From NCBI GenBank assembly GCA_026874595.1, contig CM049322.1:27505840-27569839 (forward strand): a stretch of DNA of 64,000 bases, in the 5' to 3' direction. The position numbers and the translations under genes are program-made. This DNA is from Sipunculus nudus. Lineage: Eukaryota > Annelida > Sipuncula > Golfingiida > Sipunculidae. Each line of letters begins with the position of its first letter. The first letter of the stretch is position 1. Shown here piece after piece: positions 47,701-60,699 of the stretch. Under the pieces are notes generated by a model. That model saw nothing but the letters and a program-made list of their open reading frames with translations. It ran no database searches and was not told the origin of the DNA.

Positions 47701-50700
47701 TGCCTTTCTCACCTAAGCCCAGTCAGTCCAGTGCACCAAACTCAAGAGAAGTTTTATGTATTGGCTTAACATTTTGATCTGTCTATGCATCTATGATGGT
47801 TTTCTCATTCACAAGACAGGTGTCGCCACCTACAATGACTTTTCCACAGTGTATGTCCCTGCTTATTTCTCAGAAGGGTGTTCGATATAACACTGTGAAA
47901 TTTGGCATTTGTCTATCTCTGATATTGTTATAAACAAGACTGGTGGTGCCACCTGCCATCATTTTTGTGTTGTGTGCGTCCATGCCAAAATTTCAGCAGT
48001 GATGTTTGTGTAATTGGTGCTTGTTCAAAATGTTTGGTACTTGCATTGTTCATATACATGTTACACATGTACTCGAAAAGTAATGATCCAGCATTGAAGC
48101 ATTATACCTAGTGTATAATAATCCCATTGCATAGTTTGCATTAGGCCTTGTTATAAATTTGTATAATTAATATAATTGATAACCTTCCAAATATAATTCC
48201 AAACATATACTTTATTGTTGACAAGTGCGTGGGATTTGTTTGCAGGGATTCTGTTGTGTCTCGGTACCATTGGCAGGTATATATATAGGCCTATGTGAGT
48301 GTGACATCACCTGTAGCGAAACAAAATGCCCAGAAAAGCAGATCAGATTATAGGATAGGGGCATAAGAACACATTTATTTTTATTTTTCAAAGCATTTAA
48401 GCGTACTTGGGAACTGGACAGACTTGTAATGTTGAATTGTCACTGAGATTTTAAAAGATTGACATCGCCATGCGGTCACTTTGTTAGACCTAGTTATGAT
48501 TTTGCTGAAACGGTAAAAAAACAGGCACATTGAAAGTGCATACGGCCTGTATAATCAATGTGGATAATTTGCTTTGCTAAAATAATTACAAATATTTTGC
48601 GTTCTGATTCACAATGGTGATTGCTATATATATAGCATGTCCAGTCCACTGAAACAGGACCATTTTTGTCAATGCAAACTGCTAAAACACAACTGTCAGA
48701 CAGTTCACATCAGTGGGGTCAGAGGTCAGATGACGTCTATTCAAATAAAGTCCAAGGTAAACCAAAGGACACAAGGGTCAAGCGACCTCGATGCAATATC
48801 AGTCAATGGGTGTGTGGGTCAGGTGTCACAGGTGTCAGTAGGATGAGCTTTCCGGGAAACTCATGCAGCAAGCACTTAATGTTAGTTTACACATCGTTAA
48901 ATGAAGCTTGCTCACATGAGAATAAACTGAACGCCGCAATCACTTGTCATGCACCTCCGTTTTTGATATACATGTTTACTATTATTAATGTTGCATTTAA
49001 CCAAGCAGGGGGGTTACAGAAAATCAAAAGGCAAGACATTCATTGTAATTGATTTGCAGACAAAGCGATAGGAAATGGAAATTGGTTTGCAGCGGGTCCA
49101 TTTTGCATCGCAAATTGCAATACAAAACTGCTTATTTGGAGCCTTGGAGTAATGACAATACTATATCAGAGAATATATTGCTTAGAATTGCAGTTTGCAT
49201 TGGAGCTTCCAGTCAGTTTGAAGTGCATGTGTTTTGTTGGTTCAACATAAAATAGATGGCTTAAAAATGAAACTGTTGTAAAGGGCACTTCATGGTATTT
49301 TTTTGTCATGGATGGGACCGATATGGACAGTTTTGGGTACATAGTTTAACGGGCGAGTAACTTCATGAATGGGGACTAACAGGGGGTACATTACCCTAAG
49401 GACTTCTGCTAAAGTGTCAGACATCGGCTAACCTGCATCACTTGGTAATTATATCTTTCTAATTAAGTGTCACAGACAAGACACCATTTTGACAAACATT
49501 TAAGGTTACTTGATTTAACAAGAAATTCCTGCTCATCTAAAGTAAGTGAACTTTAATTGTCCGCATCACATGTTTTGGACTTAAAAAGAGTCAGTTTTGT
49601 AACAAATAAGGTGCTATTCTTATTTCTGTCAAATGGTTCCTCTAATTGCTAATTAAGTGGCATCACAGAAGGGACAAAAATTTTGTCATGGACGCGACAG
49701 GTTTGTCAAAGATCTTGTCTGGGCAAAAAAATATTTTAAAGAAGACAGCTTATCTTTCATTTTAATCCAATATTTACTAATTCACTCATTTAAATAGAGA
49801 TAATTAGTCTATATTAAATAAATTAAACAGAATTTAATATATGATTCATATATATTGAATACCTAAGTCATGCAACCACTTGCCAGTGGTAACTGATAGT
49901 TAAATTTGGACCAGTTGTTTTATACTTAAAGATTTAGATGGTGATTGACTGGAAAAAAAAGAGCAAAACATGGAAAAAAACTGTATATTAGCTTCCATTT
50001 TAACAGTGCTTTAGTCTGAATGACCTAAGAAATATTAAGTCTGTCATGTCAGAAGACCATGCCCCTCTCCTGGCAGACTTTAAACAGTGTTTTGAATGGA
50101 TGTGATCAATTTCACACACCCCTAAAATGATGATCATCACTTCTCGTGTACTGTAGGAAGAGAATAAGCAGATATATAGAATGTGTTTCTCCTATAAGAC
50201 AAAACATTTTTGTTTGATCTGCCCCCTTTTCTTTATCCACGTCAAAAGTCTCCCATGGTATAATTATAGTTTGTATAATGGATCAGCATTGAAGTATTAA
50301 AATTTTTTAAGCTAGCCTAGATAATCCTTTGCTGCTCACAGACATTCTCCAAAGTGTTTTACTCATGTTCATTCTTCTCTATGTTGGAGAAAGAGGTGTT
50401 CGTCTTTGATGAATAAATGTCCAAGTTGTTGAATACTGTAACTTCTTGTTGGATGAAGTACTAATAAATCCATTTATAGGCAGTTTTAAGCAGTGTGAAT
50501 TTTTTCCATATTTTAAGTCTGCAAAGTTTTGCATCTGGGATTTAAAATAAACTATGATTATATGGAAACAATACATTGTAAAAAAATGTTATTTTCATAA
50601 ACAGAAGCAATTCAGTTTTTAATGCTGTCTGGGTCCTCTTTCTGAAGTAAAGACCAATACAGGTTGTTCACATACAAATTGTTAATATTAAGATGTAAAT

Positions 50701-51765
50701 TTAAAAAAAAAATTAAGAGTTAAACGTAGTCTAATTTATTAGATATTTGGATTTTTGTTGTAAAAACATTACCCATGAGCAATTAATATATTGAGGTTTT
50801 GACCATGAAATGTGATTTTGCTACTGTTTGTTTAATAATTGTATTAACTGTGAAGAGTCCTCAATCTTAGCCCATCTCAGCCATGAAAGCAATATTGACC
50901 ATTAAGTGGATGTTTGCATGTTTCTTTTAGTTAAAAAATGTCATGCCATGGATAGGATTTATCTATGTTTGTCCTGTCTGTGAAATCATGTGTCATCTGT
51001 GACAAAAGTTTATTTTATCACAGTTTAACTAATAGGCCAAGCAAAGAGTTAAAATTCTTTGTCAGACTGTGTCATTCAAGCTATTTTGATGTTGCAGTTA
51101 ATATTTGTACCATGTTCTGTTCCATAAACACTTTAACTTTTTATTCCTTCATGTCCCTTCTGGGACATTGTGTCCCGTCCATGACAAATTAAAATTGATC
51201 ACTTTTCAGTTAATATACCAAAATTTTATAACATTAGCCTGCAGTTTTTTTGTACTTCAGTGCTAGGAGGAGAAACTAAGAGTTTGTGTCAAGAACAGCT
51301 TTTTTGAAAACAATATTGAAACTTTTTAAGGTTATATGTCACGGACGGGATAAATAATGTGATGACAGAAAATACATCATGATAAGAAATAATTATTTAT
51401 CATCAACATAGCATTCATATATTTGAGTACCTTGTGTCACTTTGTCCGTATGATGCTAAAATAATTGGGAGTTTTGTTTAGCTAATTCATTTTCAAATTT
51501 GTCCCGTCCATGATGTGAATTTTCAAATTTGTTAAAATGTCTGGTTAAAAAATAATGAAATCCTGAAATAAGTCTCTTGAAATATGTACTGTGTTGAAAT
51601 ATAAGAGCTTATTGTTCAATTAGCTGAAATTTTTTAACAGTTCTCACAATTTTTTTTCCCTACTTTTGTGTTGCAAATACTGTGAAATGCCCCTAAAATC
51701 ACTGTCAAGATTATTTTAGCCACAGTATATTCTTCCTTTATTTATGCTAGTCATTTATACTGCAG

Positions 51766-51907
51766 CCACCGCTGGAAAATTTAGCAACAGTAGAAGAGAC
51801 TGTGGTCCGAGATAAGGCTGTGGAGTCCCTGCGCACGTTGGCTGCTGCTCACTCACAGGCTGATCTAGAAGGCTCCTTTGTCCCGCTGGTTAAACGTCTG
51901 TCTGTTG
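51766..51907 (+). CDS. PPP2R1A: PP2A scaffold subunit A, coding exon 4
   Basis: Residues 93-139 plus the first base of G140. It includes [20 protein letters not shown] in HEAT 3 and [11 protein letters not shown] in HEAT 4. The loop between them ([13 protein letters not shown]) is the least conserved part seen here. Acceptor CTGCAG, donor GTATGT, intron phase 1. Confidence 0.96.
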
Positions 51908-52750
51908 GTATGTATGTGGTTTCCAGGAGGACAGCATGGTATATTAAAACTGCCTTTCAAGCTTGTTGCTAAGAGTCTGCATTTGGCATGTAGAAATTAC
52001 TGTCTTCCTAGCTACCCTTGATTTAAAAATCAATGACTACTCATCTAAAACATGTGTCTGTGTCTAATTTGCAGTTATAATCATATAATGTAATACATGA
52101 TACAGCCTGTCCGTCTATGTCCAGTTTATAGTTATAATCATATTATGTAAAACATGATACAGTTTGTCCAACTGTGTCCAGTTTGTAGCTATAATCATAT
52201 ACTGTTATACATGATACAGCCTATCCATCTGTGTCCAGTTTATAGTTATAATCATATAATGTAATACATGATACAGCCTGTCCGTCTATGTCCCGTTTAT
52301 AGTTATAATCATATTATGTAAAACATGATACAGTTTGTCCAACTGTGTCCAGTTTGTAGCTATAATCATATACTGTTATACATGATACAGCCTATCCATC
52401 TGTGTCCAGTTTATAGTTATAATCATATAATGTAATACATGATACAGCCTGTCCGTCTATGTCCAGTTTATAGTTATAATCATATTATGTAAAACATGAT
52501 ACAGTTTGTCCAACTGTGTCCAGTTTGTAGCTATAATCATATACTGTTATACATGATACAGCCTATCCATCTGTGTCCAGTTTATAGTTATAATCATATA
52601 ATGTAATACATGATACAGTCTGTCCATCTGTGTTTATAGGCTGAAACCTAATAGACTGAAGAGAAAGTATAATAAATATCATATGCAGGGTTTTGCCTTG
52701 TAGGTTGTATATTTGTATGTGAGTGAGTTCTTTACCTTGATCTGTTTCAG
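51908..52750 (+). other. PPP2R1A: PPP2R1 intron 4 (0.84 kb)
   Basis: The shortest complete intron. More than half is the 57-bp tandem array. Donor GTATGT, acceptor CTGTTTCAG. Confidence 0.92.
52066..52640. repeat. 57-bp tandem repeat in 171-bp higher-order units
   Basis: About ten 57-bp monomers with 'taatcatat', 'acatgatacag' and 'tgtccagttt' form three alternating types (TAATGTAATACATG, TTATGTAAAACATG, ACTGTTATACATG). The type-1 monomer recurs at 52081, 52252, 52423 and 52594, exactly 171 apart. Confidence 0.93.
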
Positions 52751-52841
52751 GTGACTGGTTCACCTCTCGTACATCAGCTTGTGGACTGTTCAGTGTTTGT
52801 TATGCCAGAGTACAGACAAGTGTCAAGGCAGAGCTCAGACA
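52751..52841 (+). CDS. PPP2R1A: PP2A scaffold subunit A, coding exon 5
   Basis: Completes G140, encodes 141-169 ([20 protein letters not shown], then QTSVKAELR) and starts Q170. The DWFTSR.SACGLF stretch of HEAT 4 is conserved throughout eukaryotes. Acceptor TTTCAG, donor GTAAGT, intron phase 2. Confidence 0.96.
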
Positions 52842-53904
52842 GTAAGTTATTTTGTATTCTGCAGCCTTGGTATAGTAAATGATTTTAACAGTATTTTTCC
52901 AACCCTATTTGTGGCTTTTCAGAATTAAAATTTGTGTCAAGTGTTGTAGGGAAATGAGCTCAAAGTGGACAGTGTGTGTGCTGTTGAATTAAGGTCCACC
53001 AGATATATGGCTTACAGGTTAAAATTTTTTATATAATTTTCATGTATGATCCCAATTACTGTACATGCAGTTGTTTATAAAAATTTATTGAATATTGCTG
53101 CCCATGAGGAATGTCACAGATCAACCAGGCTATCAAATTTTAAACCCATTAGAAATCCAGTTTGGTCACCAGGCAGCACTTGCTGATTCCCTTCACAGCA
53201 CATGATGTATGTCTTAAGAAATATTCTAGCATTTGGCATGAAGTCTTATCTTTATGTGGAGCAATTATAAGGGGATGTGTGCTGATGAATTTCAGATCAG
53301 TTAGAAAATTCCTAATGTGGTTGCCAGGGTGCTGTTGAATTTCAGATCAGTTAGAAAATTTCTAATGTGGCTTGCCAGGCATTTATCTTCCTACCCTAGA
53401 GTAAGACATAGCTAGACCCTGTTTTAGGATACACGCTATTAGAGGATTCCTTAATATAATTTCCAGTTGAATATACCAGGAATGGCTGCAATTGATTGAA
53501 CCAAAGTTTACAGGAATGTTGATCATGTGACTTGTGTTTGCGTGTGAAATACAGTTGATACTACTTTATTACAATTCTGTTTTCAATGAGCCAAAACTGG
53601 ATATTCTATTTTTCTTTGAATAAGTCAGAAATGTAACAAGATGGCTTCTTATGGTGAACTGTTCCATTGAGAAAGCAAAATTAAATGAAAATAAACTGGT
53701 GAGGTTCTGCTTAATTTGTTTCCACTTCTTCACTTGCAAGTCAGAAAGTTTTGCTTTAGTATCTTGGATAATGATTCCTTCTTCAAGACCCTGCTTTGGT
53801 AACTGGTACCTATATGTTTATTAGTGTTAGGACAGTATGAATTTTTGATATCATGATAATTATTTAAATTTTATCACAATATACCGTGATATCACAATAT
53901 CATT

Positions 53905-56512
53905 GTATCCCCAGACAAAGTCGGGGGATACTATGTTTTCATACCGGTCCCGCCGCTGCCGCTGCATATAAATCTTGTTGGCACGATAACCCAAAAAATA
54001 TTTCACGGAACTTTACCAAACTTGGTATATGTATAGATATGGGTAAGAGGACGACGCCTATTTAAAATGAGGTCATGACTTTTACTAGGAGAGTGTCCTT
54101 GACCTTGAATAGGTCCAAATTTGGGGGAAAATCACACAAATTCTTTAATATCTCAAGAAATCTTGCATGGATTTATCCCAAAATCAAGTTGATGGAAGAT
54201 CATGGATAGGGTTGTCATGTTCCAGAAACTGGTGGCGCCACCTATTATTCTTTACTTGTTTTCGTGCCGTTTAATACCCCCAAAATTGCCACCTTACAGT
54301 ACTGTGAGCATTATAAGTCAAAAGCTAATGGACAGATTTCTTTTATATTATGCATACATAGGTATGGGTTATGGGATGATGTTTATTTAAATTGGGGTCA
54401 TGACCTTTCCTATGATAGTGGCCTTGACCTTGAATATTGCCATATATGGTAAAAATCACACACCTCTTATGATATCTCCAGTGTTGATAGCCATATGGAT
54501 TTCAAACATGACTTATGTATGGCCCACCACTAAAGTAAGAACCCTATAGGTTCTAGGGTCATGAGGTCAAAGGTCAAGGTCAATGGACTGGCATTTTAAA
54601 AGATACTGTGGATGCATTTTAAGCCAAACTTTCATCCTAGGTCTTCCATCTTGAATATATAGCTCACTTGCCGATAGTGGATGATCCATTTAAATTTTGG
54701 GGTCACAAGGTCAAAGGTCAAGGCCACAGGAGCTATCTGTCCAAAAATTAGTTTCTGGATGATAATTTCTGCTTTTATTGATGTATGGATTTCAAACTTG
54801 ACTTTTATATGTCCCATTGAAAAAGCAAGACCCAAATTGATTTTGGGGTCATGAGGTCAAAGGTCAAGGTCACATGACACATTTTTAAAAAGATTGTGGA
54901 TGCATTTTCAACCAAACATTTCATCTCAGATCTTTCATCTTGCACATATAGTTCACCTGCCAAGAGAGGAAGAACCCTATCAATTTTGAGGTCACAAGGT
55001 CAAAGGTGAAGGTCACAGGAGCCATCTGTCCAAAAATTAGTTTCTGGATGATAATTCCTTCTTTTATTGATGTATGGATTTCAAACTTGACTTCTATTTG
55101 ACCCATTGGAAAAGCAAGACCCGAATTGATTTTGGGGTCATGAGGTCAAAGGTCAAGGTCACAGGAAACCTCTTTAAAAAGATTGTGGATGCATTTTCAG
55201 CCAAACAATTCATCTCAGATCTTTCATCTTGCACATATAGTTTACCTGCCAAGAGTGGAAGACCCCTATCAATTTTGAGATCACAAGGTCAAAGGTGAAG
55301 GTCACAGGAGCCATCTGTCCAAAAATTAGTTTCTGGATGATAATTACTGCTTTTATTGATGTATGGATTTCAAACTTGACTTGTTTATGTCCCATTGGAA
55401 AAGCAAGACCCAAATTGATTTTGGGGTCATGAGGGTCAAAGGTCAAGGTCACAGGACACATCTTTAAAAAGATGTGGTTGCATTTTCAGCCAAACATTTC
55501 ATCTCAGATCTTTCATCTTGCACATATAGTTCACCTGCCAAGAGAGGAAGTACCCTATCAGTATCAATTTTGAGGTCACAAGGTCAAAGGTGAAGGTCAC
55601 AGGAGCCATCTGTCCAAAAATTAGTTTCTGGATGATAATTCCTTCTTTTATTGATGTATGGATTTCAAACTTGACTTGTATTTGACCCATTGGAAAAGCA
55701 AGACCCAAATTGATTTTGGGGTCATGAGGTCAAAGGTCAAGGTAACAAGAAACCTCTTTAAAAAGATTGTGGATGCATTTTCAGCCAAACAATTCATCTC
55801 AGATCTTTCATCTTGCACATATAGTTCACCTGCCAAGAGTGGAAGACCCCTATCAATTTTGAGGTCACAAGGTCAAAGGTGAAGGTCACAGGAGCCATCT
55901 GTCCAAAAATTAGTTCTGGATGATAATTCCTGCTTTTATTGATGTATGGATTTCATACTTGACTTGTATATGTCCCATTGGAAAAGCAAGACCAAAATTG
56001 ATTTTGGGGTCATGAGGTCAAAGGTCAAGATCACAGGACACATCTTTAAAAAGATGTGGATGCATTTTCAGCCAAAAATTTCATCTCAGATCTTTCATCT
56101 TGCACATAAAGTTCTCCTGCCAAGAGAGGAAGAACTCTATCAATTTTGAGGTCACAAGGTCAAAGGTGAAGGTCACAGGAGCCATCTGTCCAAAAATTAG
56201 TTTCTGGATGATAATTCCTGCTTTATTGAGGTATAGATTTCAAACTTGACTTGCATATGTCCCATTGGAAAAGCAAGACCCGAATTGATTTTGGGGTCAT
56301 GAGGTCAAAGGTCAAGGTCACAGGACACATCTTTAAAAAGATCAAGGTCACAGGACCAACATCTTCAACAAGATTGTGGATTGTCAGATGGAAGAAACAA
56401 TAAATATGCCAAGTGTCAGTATATGCTGCTAAAAATGGGGGTCTATTCATAAAGAGGGGGGCCTACTACGTCTGGGGATACTCTGGCACCTGCGGTGCCA
56501 AGGAATGTCTAG
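53905..56512 (+). mobile_element. Family H element with ~290-bp array
   Basis: The 5' end GTATCCCCAGAC-AAA-GTCGGGGGATAC forms a hairpin. The inverted 3' copy GTCTGGGGATAC lies at 56470-56481 (12 of 12), followed by perfect hairpin TGGCACC-TGC-GGTGCCA (56484-56500) and CTAG (56509-56512) then TT. Between ~54500 and 56350 are about six units of ~290 bp with 'tttctggatgataatt' (54742, 55031, 55329, 55624 and on). They are rich in AGGTCA hexamers. Open frames on both strands follow the repeat period and are not genes. The 5' end resembles family B in structure and in the following 'CTATGTTTT'. Confidence 0.82.
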
Positions 56513-57004
56513 TTATTAATATATAATATCACTAATGAGCCATCAATAATAATCAGAGCCACCTTTGCAGTCTTGACTTTAGACAAGGGGTTAACTATTG
56601 ATGTGGTAAATTATTGTGTGTACCAATTGTGCCAGTATCACAGAATCATTCATTAAGTGATGTCAGTTGCATGAAGGCGCTACAGGTTTGGGCTTGAGGG
56701 GCGGGAACTCCTGCCCCAATTGTCAAATCATGCTGGTCAGAACTTTCCACCATGTTTCCTATGACTACATAAAAGCCGGAGAATCCCAGAGATTTTTTGG
56801 AGAGTGTGTCTTATTCTTAACCATCATGTTTTAAATATTCAAACCCCCATTTTATATGGCAAAAATATGCTACACGTCAGGAATGTTGAATCTGGTGACA
56901 CTTTTACGTTTACATTTTTGTTCCATGTAATAAAAGAATAAATATTTTAATTTATTGCTCATTCTTTGAAATACTAATTTTTCTACTGGATTTCTCTAGT
57001 TTTT

Positions 57005-60000
57005 AGCTCAGCTGACTGAAACTCATCTTAGCTATAGCGATCACTCTTTGTCTGTCGTCCGTCTGTCCGTCCGATAACCAGGCACAAATCGTAACCGCTG
57101 GACCTAGAATCTTGTAACTTGGGATTCTGAGAGGTCTATAAAAAATCTCCTTGGAAACCAGAAATTAGGTCTCTGTTACCCATATCCTTAGAGCTATGGG
57201 GCCCCAAAATACCCTCAAGAATAGTCAAAAATTTCATACAAAAACTTCAATATCTCATTAACTACATCACTCATGGTCATGATTTTTGGCATACATATTG
57301 ATCATGAGATGTTCATCAGTTCCTGCAGACTGGTGGCACCACCTGTATTTTTATGCCCCCGCCACAAAGTGGCCGGGGCATATAGTTTTACCCATGTCCG
57401 TCATTCCGTCATTCCGAAATCAAACAGTTGTATGGACTTTTTTTCGCAATGCCTGCAGATATTGGCCTGATTTTTGGTGTGTGGGCAGATAATGACCAGT
57501 TACAGATCGAGTTCACGTTTCGTCCCGGTTGACCTACTTTTGACCGTTTTATGGCTCTTGAACATAGAAAATTTCATGAAAAATATAAATTTTCATGACA
57601 AACACACATGTACGGACTTTTTTTCGCAATGCCTACAGATATTGACCTGATTTTTGGTGTGTAGGCAGATAATGACCAGGTACAGATCAAGTTCGCGTTT
57701 CGTCCCTATTGACCTACATTTGACTGTTTTACGGCTCCTTAACTTAGAACATTTCATGAAAAATAGAAATTTTCATGACAAATACACATGTACGGACTTT
57801 TTTTCGCAATGCCTGCAGATATTGGCCTGATTTTTGGTGTGTGGGCAGAAATTAACCAGTTACAGATCGAGTTCGCGTTTCATCCCAGTTGACCTATTTT
57901 TGACCATATGACAGATCCTGAACATAGAAAATTTCATGAAAGACAGAAATTTTTATGAAAAATGCACATGTATGGACTTTTTTTTCACAATGCCTGCAGA
58001 TACTGGCCTTGTAGCTTGATAATGACCTGTTACAGATCAAGTTAGCATTTTTCCCTTGTTGACCTACTTTTGACCATACGACACCTCCTGAACTTAAAAA
58101 ATTTTTACAAAATTTAACAAATGTTTCTAATTTGCCCCAGGCGGGGGCATTCGTGTCGTTCCAACACATCTAGTTCTATTTTTTTTTTATGAATTTTTTT
58201 CTCCATTTTTGAGACCTTTATAAATGTGAACATCTGTTAATAGGGCACAAATTGTAACCGCTGGCCCTAGAATCTTCATTCTTGACACATTGAGAGACCT
58301 ATGAAAAGTCTCCATGGAAACCAGAAATTAGGTCTCTGTTACCCATATCCTTGGAGCTGCGCGGCCTCAAAGTACCCCCCCTCAATAATTAAAAATTCCA
58401 TACAAAAACTTCAATATCTTATTAACTACATCACTGATGGTCATGATTTTTGGCATACATATTGATCATGAGATGTTTCATCAGTTCCTGCAGACAGGTG
58501 GCGCCACCTGTATTTTTTTATTTTTTACGAATTTTTTTCTCTATTTTTCAGACATTTAAAAATGTGGACATCTGTTAACAGTCCACAAATCGTAAAGACT
58601 GGACCTAGAATCTTCATTCTTGACATTCTTAGAGGTCTATGAAAAGTCTCCATGGAAACCAGAAATTAGGTCTCTGTTACCCATATCCTTCGAGCTATGG
58701 GGCCCTAAAGTACCACCCAGAATAGTCAAAAATTTAATACAAAAACTTCAATATCTGATTAACTACATCACTGATAGTCATGATTTTTGGCATACATATT
58801 GATCATGAGATGTTTCATCAGTTTCTGCAGACTGGTGGCGCCATCTGTATTTTTCAAATTTTTACAATTTTTTTCTCTATTTTTGAGACCTTTAAGGATG
58901 TAGTTATCTGTCAGCAGGGTTCAAATTGGACCTAGAATCTTCATTCTTGACACACAGGGAGACCTATGAAAAGTCTCCATGGAAACCTGAAATTAGAGCT
59001 CTGTTACCCATATCCTTTGAGATATGGCACTCCAAAGTACAGCTCAGAATAATTGAAAATTTGATACAACAGCTGATGTATCTGAACAACTGATGCAGAG
59101 ATCACCATAATTATTTGTATGGATATTGATCATGGAGTGTTTCATTAGTTTCTGCAGCCTGGTGGCACCACATATATTTGTTTCTGCAGCCTGGTGGCAC
59201 CACATATTTTTTAGACCTTTAAAGATATTAACATCTGTTAACATGGCACAAATCATAACAACTGGACCTAGAATCTTCATTCTTTACACAAAGGGAGACC
59301 AATGAAAATCTCCTTGGAAACCTGAAATTAGGTCTCTGTTACCCATATCCATTAAGCTGTATGGCTCCAAAATACCCCCCAGAATAATGAAAAATTTGAT
59401 ACAAAAACTCTAGTATCTCTATAACTACAACACAGATGCTCATGATTTTTGGCATACATATTGATCATGACATGTTCCATCAGTTTTTGCAGACTGGGTG
59501 TGCCACCTCAATTTTTTTCAAATTTTTACGAATTATTTTCTCTATTTTTGAGACCTTTAAAGATGTGGTTATCTGTCAACAGGGTACAAATTGTAACAAC
59601 TGGACCTAGAATCTTCATTCTTGTCATGCAAGGAGGCCCATGAAAAGTGTCTATGGAAACCTGAAATAAGGTCTCTGTTACCCGTATCCTTCAAGCTATA
59701 AGACTCAAAAGTATTCCTCAGAATAATGGAAAATTTGATACAAAAGCTGAAGTATCTGAACAACTTATCCAGAGACCACCATGCTTCTTTGCATGGATAT
59801 TGACCATTAATTTTTATATTAGTTTCTGCAGACTGGTGGAGCCACCTGTATTTTTTTAAAGTTTACGCATTTTTTCTCAATTTTTGAGATATATTAATAC
59901 AGACACAATCTCAGCCTGTTGGTTAATCTGTTTGATGCTTCAGTTGAATGGTTATATACTACCATTCAGATGATAAAATTTCCTTTTGCAAATCTCTTCC

Positions 60001-60035
60001 CTGTCAGCTGAGCGTCATGACCCATGGGTCACTTG
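57005..60035 (+). mobile_element. Family A (A-II) element A5 with B3 nested
   Basis: 5' end AGCTCAGCTGACTGAAACTC at 57005, then GTCCG-rich sequence and about eight ~335-bp units ('ggacctagaatcttcattct', 'ggtctctgttacccatatcc', 'ctgcagactggtggcgccac'). The tail 59855-60035 equals 2701-2884, ending CAGCTGAGC, GACCCATGGGTC and CTTG (60032-60035). Confidence 0.72.
57353..58173 (+). mobile_element. Family B element B3, nested in A5
   Basis: The same 5' hairpin as B2 (ATGCCCCCGCCAC-AAA-GTGGCCGGGGCAT), about 3.6 units of ~180 bp, and the same variant last unit. The 3' end has GGCGGGGGCAT, hairpin GTGTCG-TTC-CAACAC (one mismatch) and CTAG (58170-58173) then TT. It interrupts an A-II unit in the T run after 'ccacctgta'; neighbouring A-II units show the uninterrupted site. 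Confidence 0.8.
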
Positions 60036-60699
60036 TTTTCAATTTTTTATTAATTTTTTTCTCTATTTTTGAGACCTTTAAAGATTAGGTTATCTGTCAA
60101 CAGGGTACAAATCGTAACAACTGGACCTAGATCCTTCATTCTAGTCATGCAAGGAGGCCCATGAAGTGTCTTACGGAAACTTGAAATTAGGTCTGTTTCC
60201 CATATCTTTCAAGCTATAGGACTCTGAAGTATCCCTCAGAATAATGGAAAAATTGATACAAAAGCTGAAGTATCTGAACAACTAATGCAGAGATCACCAT
60301 GATTCTTTGCATGGATATTGATTATGGAGTGTTTCATCTGTTTCTGCAGACTGGTGGTGCCATCTATATTTTATTCAATTAATCGAATTTTTTTCTCTAT
60401 TTTTTAGACTTTGAAGGATGCTGTCATCTGTTAACGTGGCACAAATTGTAACAACTGGACCTAGAATCTTCATTCTTGTCATGCAAGGAGGCCCATGAAA
60501 AGTGCCTGTTGAAACCTGAAATTAGGTCTCTGTTACCCATATCCTTCAAGCTATAGGACTCCGAAGTATCCCTCAGAATAATGGAAAATTTGATACAAAA
60601 GCTGAAGTATCTGAACAACTAATGCAGAGATCAGCATGATTCTTTGCATGGATATTGACCATTAAGTGTTTTTATTAATTTCTGCAGACTTGTATTTTT
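60036..60699 (+). repeat. Further A-II units beyond the A5 end
   Basis: Two more ~335-bp A-II units follow the CTTG of A5. They imply either that A5 sits in another A-II copy or that the array has rearranged. They stop at E2. Confidence 0.65.

Noticed and set aside
54632-56450. Frames with 'GQIQVKFEIHTSIK' on the - strand and 'MDFKLDLYLTHWKSKT' on the + strand
   Set aside because: Shadow frames of the ~290-bp H array, present on both strands with period-linked similarity.
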